Of a DNA stretch of 64,000 nt, positions 1-20,600 are shown one piece after another. The notes under the pieces were generated by a model, which was given only the letters and a program-made list of their open reading frames with translations, ran no database searches and was not told the origin of the DNA. The stretch's first letter is position 1. Every line of letters begins with the position of its first letter. Position numbers and translations under genes: made by a program. Location: the NCBI RefSeq assembly GCF_000003815.2, contig NC_049990.1:2742585-2806584 (forward strand). The letters run 5' to 3'. The stretch comes from Branchiostoma floridae (taxonomy: Eukaryota; Chordata; Leptocardii; Amphioxiformes; Branchiostomatidae).

Positions 1-180
1 GTGTGATAAAAGTTAGAAATGATTAGATTTTGGGCCCCCTAGCGGTATCCCTTAGTACTGCAGCGCAACTTCCGGTTTTGCTATCTCTTGCTCTGAACAA
101 GCTATGGTCACGACATTTGAGTATTAGATAGCTCTTGTGCTCAGTAATAAGTGACATAAGTTTGAGCCCCCTAGCGACTA
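1..180 (-). repeat. Fragment of a microsatellite-carrying dispersed repeat
   Basis: This stretch contains short blocks (gggccccctagcg, gctatggtcacgaca) that recur at about 45,420-45,520 and, in opposite orientation, in the elements at 27.2-27.97 kb and 15.4-15.7 kb. It lies in the intron before the first visible exon of gene 1. No coding signal is seen. The element class is unassigned. Confidence 0.4.
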
Positions 181-238
181 GTTGGAATATCTAATCTTCA
201 CCGACGTCTCTTTTTACACGTTTGTTTTTTGCTCGCAG

Positions 239-10687
<10,449 letters not shown>

Positions 10688-10711
<24 letters not shown>

Positions 10712-10876
10712 GGTAACACCGACCCCATCACTGGCTAAGGTAACACCGACCCCATCACTGGCTAAGGTAGCACCGACCCCATCACTGGCTAAGGTAGCAC
10801 CGACCCCATCACTGGCTAAGGTAGCACCGACCCCATCACTGGCTAAGGTAACACCGACCCCATCACTGGCTAAGGT
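10688..10876 (+). repeat. 27-bp minisatellite, 7 copies, containing the stop codon of gene 1
   Basis: Seven units of 27 bases (aacaccgaccccatcactgg then ctaaggt) run without gaps; the only variation seen is aac against agc at the unit start. The first unit is the last coding segment of gene 1 (NTDPITG, stop). Each unit carries the same in-frame TAA because 27 is nine codons, so the array lies in the 3' UTR. Confidence 0.9.
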
Positions 10877-10877
10877 A

Positions 10878-11025
10878 GCTGTTTAAAAATGCAGAAATGT
10901 TCGCAGTGGTTTTATGTTCGCTGTTTTTGCCTTGCAAATTTACCGCGAGTACGAGACTACAGTGCACGGTGCTACCGCAAACTTAAAACCACAACGAATA
11001 GTACTTTATGTCCGATAGTGGAAAA
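10878..11025. mobile_element. Decayed short inverted-repeat element, 'TTCGCGG' family
   Basis: The sequence aaatgcagaaatgttcgcag followed by ttaccgcgagta, accgcaaacttaaaaccac resembles the elements at 31,405-31,500, 37,541-37,752, 38,145-38,241 and 51,939-52,095. Those elements share ends of the type tactgtaaatgcag and gttcgcggtgg. This copy is diverged. Confidence 0.5.
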
Positions 11026-11029
11026 AAAA

Positions 11030-12450
11030 GACCGTGAACTGCCGGCATCGTCACACTTTTCTAAATTGGGAACCTGGTAGCCTTATATAGGTAGCGTGTA
11101 TGCATGCGAATCAAGATGCTTGATTTCTAATCCGCGTGGGAACGTGTATTATGTAATACCCATTCAACATTTGATTTCTCTTTTCTCCATCATACGAGAG
11201 GCTCGAGGTTAAGGTTTTGTAAGAAATGAGAGTTGATTTCGGGTATGTATTTTTGGTAAGCTCTGAGTTTCTTAACATCTTCTGCCCATTTTCCTACAGC
11301 CAAACAGTGTGGGGACTCCACTGCAGATGCCATCAGTGCCATGCCGTCAAAGGAAACATGACTGCGGAAATAACATACAATCTGCACTAACCGATCGCGA
11401 ATAAAGATCTTCAATAATGCAATCTCTATGCCTGCGTTTCTTTGTTCGGTATTGTATAAGATCTAAGATATATATACAAGTAAGATATATACAAATAGGA
11501 AAACTTGTCCTTCACCTGTTAGCTAAAGCTAAGGGCACAACCCCCGTACGTGCAAGTTGTCCGTACATTTTTTGGGAGGCCACGTCCGCCACGTATTTCT
11601 GAAAACGTTCAGGCTGTACTGGGACGTATGGGGTGTTGGTAGGGTGGGGGTTGGCGAATCTGCAGCCCGATGGCACACAAAGTTTTGCCTGCACGTAAAG
11701 TTCTACGGCGTGTCTGCGTGTTCCAAAATCTGTTGGATTCCCCAAGAGTTCGTACGGAGGCGGTACTTCAGTTCAGAAAAAATAACATTTTTCTTCGACA
11801 GCTCCCTTCGACGGCCAGTTACTTCTAAGAAAACTGTGCAAATTGTCCAGTTCTCACCTAATAATCAAAAATAATTTTACGCAATATCCCAATATCGCCA
11901 AACTCAGCAAAGAAACGTATCCCCATATTTCCTTGCTTTGTTACGAAGCCTGAGTAGTATACGTATTTGTGACAGTTACACAACCTCCACGTGAATTCTA
12001 ACAGATGTGGCCAAAGGTTATCACCCAGGTCTACTCGGTAAAACTATTTTGTCACATCTGCATTGAGTACATAATGACAAACTGATGACCCCTAAATGGT
12101 ATACACAGCAAAATATATTTAAGAATGTTTCGACGTTAGAAATTCTTCCAACGATTGTAAAGGCCCATTCTAATCCATAACACTCTCTCTTGTATTTGGT
12201 AAACTACCCTGTAGTTATGTACCAGGAGATGTCATACTCTGTACGTTGTGCAATTGTTATTATAAGAAGTTATCATGATAAAGTCTTTATCAGGCCTTTG
12301 GCTGCGCCGTTTCAAAGACTACGAAGATGAACAGCTCATCATCATCCCATATTACATACTCTTGTATACTACGTACTAGATTAGCCATATGGAACTGTAG
12401 TTATGTACCAGTAGATGGCATACTTTGTACCTTTCACAGTTGTTATTATA
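11030..12450. other. Intergenic stretch, nothing definite
   Basis: A possible poly(A) signal AATAAA occurs at 11400-11405, about 0.7 kb past the gene 1 stop, but nothing ties it to gene 1. Short ORFs at 11,190-11,870 overlap on opposite strands and have no recognisable motif. Two similar stretches (near 12,205-12,310 and 12,395-12,500, gtagttatgtaccag) are a local duplication. Confidence 0.4.
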
Positions 12451-12459
12451 ATAAAGATA

Positions 12460-12770
12460 TTATCTAACCTGAGGTTGGCGCCACTTCAAGGCCTGCGAAG
12501 ATAAACACAATGTCTTTGTCAAAAGCCCAGTCCCATTTGTCTGGCGGCAGAGACTGATAACCTTACAATGCGGTCCATACATACGACGCCAGGTACCCAT
12601 TTTTACACCTGTGTGAAGTGAGGAATGTCGTGTGAAGTGTCTTTCACAAGGGCGCGCACAACGTCGGGGGCACGGCGGGTATCGAACTCGGGACCTATAG
12701 ATTCCGAGCTTAACGCTCTATCAGTTACGCCAAACACGACGTAGTCTGTACCAGACCCCCGCATGACCGA
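12460..12770 (-). mobile_element. tRNA-derived SINE, minus strand
   Basis: Read on the minus strand, tggcgtaactgatag is a box A-like motif and gagttcgataccc a box B-like motif, 12,750 down to 12,677. They are followed by ttgtgaaagacacttcacac, the body motif of the other SINEs here. The box B mismatch and the long 3' body argue against a functional tRNA gene. Confidence 0.65.
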
Positions 12771-12954
12771 ATAGTAATAGGAGAATTTGGCCAATTGCAA
12801 GTTAGGAATAAAAGTCTAGTAGGAGAGTTAATTGGCCTATGAGTTAACTGAGTGCAAAGGCTTGACTGAAAACCCAGTAACTTATTTTTCCCTATTTGGC
12901 CAAATCATTTTTTTCTCCAGCTGACACGTCTGCCTGAAAACTACACGCGACGCC

Positions 12955-13120
12955 ACGGTCTGGGGCTGGCGCCGCTTCAAGGCGAACAGGCGAACTCATG
13001 ACCTATTAATTCCGAGTCTAACGCTCTACCAGTTACGCCATACGCGACGTCATAGTGCTGCTTCAAGGCCTACTGGGATAAACACCGCGTCCTTCGGTGT
13101 AGGAGGGCGCGCCCCGGGAC
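12955..13120 (-). mobile_element. SINE fragment, minus strand
   Basis: The minus strand shows tggcgtaactggtagagcgt at about 13,037-13,018, a tRNA-like box A, flanked by gccttgaagcagcac-type sequence also found at 12,470-12,500. It is a truncated copy of the element just upstream. Confidence 0.5.
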
Positions 13121-13139
13121 CAAATATTTATCCGGAGGT

Positions 13140-13800
13140 GGCCTTTCTCTCCTGACCGTCACCTCGTTCTATTTACTGAGTTATTTTGGTGGGGATGATG
13201 CTTGCATAATGTAAATGGATTATATTTAGACACTCATAGTGACAAAATAAACATTCGAAGGTTGGAACATACCCACCGTCCCACATATCAGGTATTGTAA
13301 CGTTACTGCGCTTACGGTCATTCCCAAAGACTATTATCTAACTTATCTAATTAGCGCAAAGCACCGATCCTCACGAACAGCTTTACACTTCTCACCGATC
13401 AGCGACTTCCTGAGTTATTTTAGTGGGGGTGTTGTCTGAATAACATTAATGGGTTTAGAATTAGCCGTATATGTTGACATAAATGTCAAATGTCAATAAA
13501 CTGCTTACCGTCTTACGCATCTGATACTGCAACATTAGGGTTTGAGCAAAATTCACAAATTTACAAGCTTAAGCAACGAGAGCTGATGGAATAAGCGTTG
13601 TGGGGCCAATCGTGTACAGAATATAATACCATCCTATCTTTGAATGAGATATTCTGACAGGATGTTTTTAACGTAATATGAATGAGATCCAGTGGCCTTC
13701 GGCGCTTCACGTGATAATGATGAGGTCAGCATAAGAAATTATATTCAGACGTTCATATTGATGGTTATCAATTCGTCGGCTGAACCCGTAAATAAGGCCT
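13140..13800 (+). promoter_or_regulatory. Decayed copies of the EF-hand-family promoter block (candidate)
   Basis: Three stretches (about 13,190-13,330, 13,410-13,555 and 13,720-13,800) resemble the sequence upstream of genes 2-4. Shared features are tgcttgcataatg or ctgaataacattaatgg, then a ttatatttagacactcat-like block, then cttacgcatct or cacatatcagg and gatactgcaacattag. None has a downstream signal-peptide exon. I infer relics of duplicated promoters; the similarity is by eye. Confidence 0.4.
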
Positions 13801-14000
13801 TTTAAGATCAGTCCAAAAACTAAAGCACCAAGAGAATATTTTTCCATCATGATTTAACTGAAAAACATGAGGGCAAAGTTCAGTGGAACCAACCTCGTCA
13901 AAAATGTATTATATTGAGACGTTCATTTGGACAAAACATAGCCTATCATCCAAAACTACATATAGCTACAATAAAAGAATGATAACAAGTTAACAAGTTA

Positions 14001-15283
14001 AGGCCCCCTCTCACTTGAGGTGCGGCACGCTTGCGGCATTGCTGCGTTCGAAAACGCAGATGTACCCCCACGGAACCTAGAGGTGCCGCAAGCAAACCTA
14101 GAGGTGCCACAAGCAAACCTAGAAGTGCCGCTTGCAAGCGCGACGTTTTTTAAAAAGTTTAAAAATAACGCAAGTGGCAAGATGCCGCAACAGTGCCGCA
14201 ACAGTGCCCCAACGGTGCCCCAACAGTGCCCCAACAATGGCAATACCACCACAGTGCCGCCACCACGCCCCAAACAGTATCAAGAATATATTTTGCCTAT
14301 TTTACACCAAGAATCAAAAGTAAACATCCTTTTATCACCGAAAAGCTATTTTAGATACATTTCTAATAATTTTACAGCGGTTTTCAATCCAGTTACAGCA
14401 TTGAGAATTCCACGAAACTTACCTTGTATCCGTATTCAGAGTAAACTTAAAAAAACATCTTTTGATTCATTTAATGGAAAGTAGGTCAGTATTTTATACT
14501 TGAAAACAAAAAAAAATAAGTAACTGGTTTATCGATTAACCTACGGATGTAGAGAAAAAGATTATCGTACAACGTTCAAAAAGAAATTATTTATGTGATA
14601 TGATAACGTTTGCTTTTGAGTTTGCGTTATAACGTTACAAGCAGAGCAATCATTGCTGGTAGGCTGCCGCCGATAAAATACAAAATTGCAGTTATTCAAA
14701 CCCATGGGCCATTTTTTTCTTACTTTTTACAAATATGATAGACTTAGACATCATCAATAGGCTGGCAAGCCATCCGCCGACAATGAAAATACCCCGCGTC
14801 TTACAAAAAAGTATGAAATATCAAATATTTTCATTTTAAAAATTTGCAAAATTGGTGAATAAACATCAAGGAGCGTGATAAACATATAAACATACATCAT
14901 TACACATAACGTTACATGGTGCAAAACGTACACATGGAGTCAAATCTGGTATATGGTTCGTGTCTGTTCATTCGGGTCATTTCCTTTACTGTAAAAGTCT
15001 TTCAAGGTTATCTATAGCATATGCATCATATAATTCATTATCACAAGGGAAATCTTTTCATTATAAATCTCATCTTTGGGCATTCTCGTCATTTTACAGT
15101 GATTTTCTTTATAAATTGACAACGCTGCAATTGTCAATAACATGTTCATATAATCTAGAAACGCAAATGTGCCGCACGTCAGTGTGAGTGCAAGGCAAAA
15201 TCGGCGAAATTAACACAACAGTGCCGCAGTGAACGAACGCAGCAATGCCGCAAGCGTGCCCCACGTCTAGTGAGAGGGGACCT
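14001..15283. mobile_element. Inverted-repeat DNA element with TTA target duplication
   Basis: The left end aggccccctctcacttgagg and the right end (reverse complement aggtcccctctcactagacg) begin near-identical inverted repeats of about 50 bp that continue into cacgcttgcggcattgctgc. TTA flanks both sides (13998-14000 and 15284-15286), typical of PIF/Harbinger-type elements. Inside are short tandem repeats (aacctagaggtgccgcaagc about three times; agtgccccaac) but no transposase frame. The element splits the region of promoter-like relics. Confidence 0.7.
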
Positions 15284-15284
15284 T

Positions 15285-15365
15285 TAGGAATAAAATGGCT
15301 AGTGAATCACTGATAAATGCATCGTTAAAAAATGTTCGCCTTCTTACGCATCTAGTAATATTAGC
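15285..15365 (+). promoter_or_regulatory. Further decayed promoter-like block
   Basis: The sequence after the inverted-repeat element has cttcttacgcatctagtaat followed by attagcc, matching the proximal promoter pattern cttctcacgcatcaggtata plus ttaggacc of gene 3. No exon follows. Weak evidence. Confidence 0.3.
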
Positions 15366-15720
15366 CTGGCTATGATAGCATTCACAAAACAACTCGCTAG
15401 GTGGCCCAAACCTATACCACTTTATCTCGGCATTAAGATCTATCTACCACTTAAAAATCATAGCCGCAGCATGTTCAGAACTCGAAATATCAAACCCGCG
15501 CCGGAAGTTCCGCTGCAGTACCTTAACAGGCCACTAAGGGGCCTAAAATCTAATCGTTTCCAGGTCTTATCAAGACCTACATTACATACCGAATATCAAT
15601 ACAATCCATCCAGGCGTTCTCAAGTTAAGCTGGTCTTCTAAAAACATTCATTCATACATACATACATACATACACACGCTACCCAAAACATAACCTTCTC
15701 GGCGAAGGTAACTAAAAGAA
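15366..15720 (+). repeat. Dispersed repeat with CATA microsatellite and terminal palindrome
   Basis: The block contains cgctgcagtacctt, aaggggcctaaa and accgaatatcaatac, then (cata)n at 15,655-15,675, then a terminal hairpin aaccttctcggcgaaggta. The order matches the copies at 0.9-1.27 kb and 27.2-27.97 kb. Confidence 0.55.
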
Positions 15721-15734
15721 CGGGAGGAAAATCT

Positions 15735-16111
15735 GTATCTGTATCTGTATCTATATAGCCGGTATAACCGCCATTCGGCGTAACACACCAGCTTCGCAGG
15801 CACGGGGTGCGGCAGCAGCTGGTTATATTACACTGAACGATCCGTCACACCTAACTTTTCATATCTATCTGCAAGCGTTCTTTAAAACTATCCAGAGAAG
15901 ATGCCCCTATTGTGCTTGGTGATAACAAATTCCAATCTACGATAGTTCTGGGAAGATACGAATTTTTGAACACATCAATCCTAGCTTGGAAACTCTTGTA
16001 CTTGAAGTGATGGCTGTTTCTTGTTCTTTTTTGAGCTGGTATTAGATACTTATCAGTCGGTACGTCCACCAGCTTATTGGTCATTTTGCACATCATGCAA
16101 AGTCTGGACAT
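15735..16111 (-). mobile_element. CR1-type LINE, 3' end of reverse transcriptase ORF
   Basis: The minus strand encodes 86 residues ending the ORF, with SRLCMMCKMTNKLVDVP, RTRNSH, FKNSYLPRTIVDWNLL and SSLDSFKE. This pattern (RxCMMYKM...N, SxxPRTIxxWN, SLDSFK) is the usual carboxyl end of CR1/jockey reverse transcriptases. The 3' terminus carries a hexamer repeat (tctgta on the + strand), as CR1-like elements do. It is heavily 5'-truncated; a near-identical copy is at 32,330-32,712. Confidence 0.75.
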
Positions 16112-16219
16112 TTTCCTTCTGTCAATTTGTCAATATTTGGGGGAAATGAGTGTAGTGCACAGTGGCACCTGTCCCCTCCTATTTGTACAGCCTAAAAGTC
16201 CTCAACAATCCTTGACTTT

Positions 16220-16412
16220 CTGGGACATTTGGATGGGATATTGCTTACATAACATTAATGGAATTATATTTAGACATTCATATTGACATAATCTAAAGAT
16301 ATCAACTTGTCGGATGAAACCTGTTAAAATTCTCACGCATTTCGTATATTAGGACTTAGACTCGTCGGATCTTGGATTATTCACATCCAACAGTTCAACG
16401 ACGTCAATACTG
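16220..16412 (+). promoter_or_regulatory. Promoter and non-coding first exon of gene 2
   Basis: A TATA-like TATATT lies at 16345-16350 within ctcacgcatttcgtatatta, and a donor (actg/gtaagtct) follows at 16413, 68 bases downstream. The same spacing, donor and flanks occur before gene 3 (41544/41609) and gene 4 (48489/48556). The first exon is therefore short and untranslated, spliced to the exon that starts at 17595. Transcription start is expected about 25-35 bases after the TATA; no experimental position is known. Confidence 0.65.
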
Positions 16413-17610
16413 GTAAGTCTACTTCCCTTGGAGTACAGTTACATGTACATTTCGTTGCGATGTGTTTTTGTTGTAACATTGTCGGTGAGGTATTGAAAAC
16501 GTAGCGAAACCCTTTCTTTCTGTCAAAAGACATTTTTTTTAAATATGTACTGTTGCGCCTAGAATTTTACCAGTTTGCTGTTGTGAATCTACCCCAAGAC
16601 ACGTGCAATCTCCTTTTTTTTCGTATCGTCATATCAAGCGTTGACGTCCTGGCTGCGTCCGACCTACGTCGATAAAAAAAATCATTTTGTGTGTTTGTGT
16701 TTTGCTTTCTCTTTAGTCCCACGTTTTGCATGGTATTCTCATAACCAAGACAAGGGACATTCATGCATGTTTCCTTCAGAGTACAGTTGTGTTGCAACAC
16801 AAAACACTGTCTTGGATCTTTGTCGGTGGTTGTTTCTGTCACAGCCTGCTTACCGCATCAAAATCGTACGACGATCGCACGACCTATGTGACCGTTTAAA
16901 CTGTCGTTAAACCACTGTTGAATGCCTACTGTTTCACTACTGCTCCACGGCTCACCTGACCATGACCCTGTCATCAATAGACAGCTTTCAGAAGCACTGT
17001 GTGTGTACATGATATCTACCAAAAGATTCTCTACCAGCCGTGCCACTGTCTAGTAAATTTTAGCTAGTCAGGCATAAGTGTTAGCTTTACCTGCTTTTAT
17101 TGCAACAACTATTTTATTCTATTACTGTATATACATGTTCATCTTGTATTGTATATTTATATGTCTGTGGCCACGATACCAGCCATGCTGCCTAGTGCTC
17201 ACAGTGTATTGTCTTGTTACAACCTGAATAAAGTAAACTGTCGTGTTAATTTAGCGACGCCACTCTCGCAGGCATTTTAGTCAGGCCAGTACAGTATTTC
17301 TCAGTTAAGTCAAAGTAGGGCTTAATTTTTTTGAAGCAGCACATGGCAAAACTACGGCTTTCTCTATTTGGGTGTATCTTTAACTTGTCATTTATATACT
17401 TTTTTATGTTATGAAGACGACTTATTAAGCTTTTTTTTTTACCTTCTTCTCATGTATACCAATTTCGTTAAGCAATATGACGACAAAAGTGTATCAGAGC
17501 CTGTTGTTATTAGATACCCTTTAAAGAAATTCAGAACGGCAAGAGTTAGCAACGATATTTGGTTTTTAGACGTCATTTTACGCCGTTTTTGCAGTTTCCC
17601 ACAACGAACC

Positions 17611-20600
17611 ATGACTCCCTTCCTCCTGCTCTTCGTTGCCCTGGCAACGGCCTCTCCCGTGAGGAATCACCACGAGCTGGACGCGAACGGCGATGGGCAG
17701 ATCAGTCGCCAGGAGGCGCTGCAAGCCTTCCATCTGGACCAGGTCCTTCATGCCCTGGACTCTGACCGTACGTTTTACCTTGACTTTAATTACTTACTTA
17801 TACCCCTTTTCCACATAGTAAACTCCCTTTTCCTTTAATATTCTTCGAATGCCGATTTAGACTTAGTTTGCTTGATCTTTTGTCAGAAAAGCAAATGGTG
17901 AAGCGTGTCTTTCCTAAGGAAAGAACCATGACGTCTGCTGGGTTTCGAACCCAAAACCTTTAGACTCTAATTATAAAGGTGCACTCTCATTGCACTTGCG
18001 TCACTGCGGGGTTCGAAAGATACTCAACGAATTTCAGAGATAAAGAGCGAATTTTCTTTCTTTTTGTGTATTTTGTCGCCTTTTAAGTCATACTAAAAAA
18101 CGACTAATTTATATCTAAATTATAAAGAAATCGGAAAAAATAAAACAGTGACGCAGTGAACGAACCCCGCAGTGACGCGAGCTTGACGCAAGTGCAGTGA
18201 GAGTGCACCTATAACAACCTTTGACAAGAAGCCTTGCCACTCCTTTTCTAGATGACCGGGCGTTCACCGAGCAAGAGGCCCTGCAGTTCCTAGACCATCA
18301 CTTCTTCGCCCAGCTGGACACCGACCACGACCACACGCTCACCTTCGATGAGATTCGCGGCGGGTTGACCCTTGGGAGTCTGTTCGACTTCTACGATCAC
18401 AACCGTAGGTCCAAACATTAGTATGTTAGTGGCCTCTACCAGGTTCCCCATGTCGCTGAAAAAATACCCCCACGCCAGAGGAGTTGGTCGCAAACTGTAC
18501 CCCTCGACCAACAAGCTCCTCTGGTGTGTTTTCTGTCAATTTGGGAAATTTCTACTATTTTTCCAGCGACCTGGGGAGCCTGGTAGAGGCTAGTACGGTA
18601 CTTCATTTGAAATGTTAGTTGATGTAGTCTTTGGACAGGGTCAAAGAGATAAACATTCAACAGGTCTATCTAGTGACAGGAATAAAGGAGGCCATCTGTA
18701 TCAGGACACACCGACCATGCATTACTCCATAGAGAAGACAGGTGGCAGCAGCTTTCCGTACAACACAATTCTGCCTGCTGAATTCAATTGTCGGGACATG
18801 AATTATGTTTTGAACTTGCTCCTAAGTGTTGCAGAACTGGTGCAAAGCGATAAATGACTTAACACAAGCTTGATTAGGGTTTAAAATGTTCAAAAACTGA
18901 TAGTTTTTCTATTCCACCTTTAATTAAGCGGCGTCTGGAGACCGCGAGCGGAATGGGGACTGGCTTGTGTCCTTTCTGTCCTTCCGGCGAGAGGAGGAAC
19001 GCTTCCTCGGTTTCTTCCCGAAGATTTCATCCAGGGTTTTATCGACCCTGTCAGCAAGGTCGTCGTCTTCCCGCAAGTCCCTCGCGGTGGGGGCCCGTTC
19101 CTCTTCGCTGGCCTCCGACCAGAGTCCTTTGGCTAGCTCCTTGGCCTTGCTGTCTCTCTTCAGCTTTTTTAGGGACCGGCGGACCCTCTCCTCAAGGCTG
19201 TCCGAGTTGTTGTCTGAGCCCGGGGAGAGACCCGCCGTACACTTGCCACGACCATGCGGCCCTCGATGACCCCTGACTGGCATCGTGCAGACTGAACAAA
19301 CTTTGGGCTATGCCATCGCGGAAAGGGGGAAATCCCTGACCAAAGCTCGAAAACCGGGGAGCGAGTCTCCGTGCGCCTCGCTTCCCGCGGACGAAACACA
19401 GAATGAGAGCCCCGGTGTGGTGGGCGGGAGTGTGAATAGGCAAGGACGGACACGCGGTGACCACGTGTGAGGTCAGACAACGACCGGGGACTGGGTTGTC
19501 GTAAATTAATAAAAATGACATCACTGACATTTTTCCACAATTAAAAAATATACATTTTTTTTATTTTCACTTAGTTCTTCTGTGCCACCTTGTCCTTTTA
19601 AGATCCTTGCTTATTTTTGACATTTCTATTTTCTCCCGAAAATAATTTCATCAGGTTGGTTGATCACAGGATATAGGAGTTTTCTTTTACACAATCAGTT
19701 AATATCACCTCAGCTGATAGCGTTTCGATGCCTGTCAGTCATCTTCCTCAGAGCTTCTTACTGGAGTTCTGCTTCTCGCCGCTAAATGTATCCGCGACGA
19801 GGGGGGGGGGGTACAACCTCAGCCGTTTGGGATTGTGTTCTTGCCGCAAAAGCGCCCCCTACATCGGCTACATATAGCGGCGAGAAGCAGGACTCCAGTT
19901 AGAAGCTCTGAGGAAGATGCCCGACAGGCATCGAAACGTCAGATCAGGTGAGATTAACTGGCTGTGTAAAAGAAAACTCTTATATCCTTCCTATATTGTA
20001 TCGTCAGATGACGGTTTCCTGACGGGTTCCGAGGACGACAAGTGGTTCACCATGTGGAACGCCGTACACGGCCACGGCGGCGGCAACTTCCGGAACCACC
20101 ACGAGCTGGACGCGAACGGAGACGGACTAGTCGAACTGTCGGAAGTGACCAACTCCATCAATATTGACACGGCCATTGTTGCACTGGACTCTGACGGTAC
20201 CATCTAAGACCTTTTGGGGTTTGACCAATGAGCGTATACGACTGAAAAATCAAGGAGGTGTTATCTGATGAAATCTGCTGACGTTAGTTCACCTTTATCC
20301 GCGGGGTAACATATATCCGTTGTGCTGCTAAACAGGGTATCCAGGGATATGAAGTCGATGGACGGTAGTTTCAAATTGTGCTATTTTCAAAATATTGCAG
20401 TTTGAAACCATCATCTGTTGACTTGCTTTCCCTAAATACATTTTATTTTTTAATTTTTTATTGGTATACATATAAGACAAGACACAGTGGTAAATGAACT
20501 CTAGGAAAGCTAATATTAACATTACCACTAGGACATTTGAAACTAGAATAAACAAAGGACAAAACAATGTGAGATCAAATAAAACAGTAGTACAGCAATG

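Noticed and set aside
11400-11405. AATAAA as the poly(A) signal of gene 1
   Set aside because: About 700 bases after the stop, with no GT-rich element following closely; not supported enough to annotate.
17368-17838. 156-codon frame that would start gene 2 upstream of 17611
   Set aside because: It reads through an intron and an acceptor (gcag at 17591-17594). The ATG at 17611 begins the signal peptide shared with genes 3 and 4.
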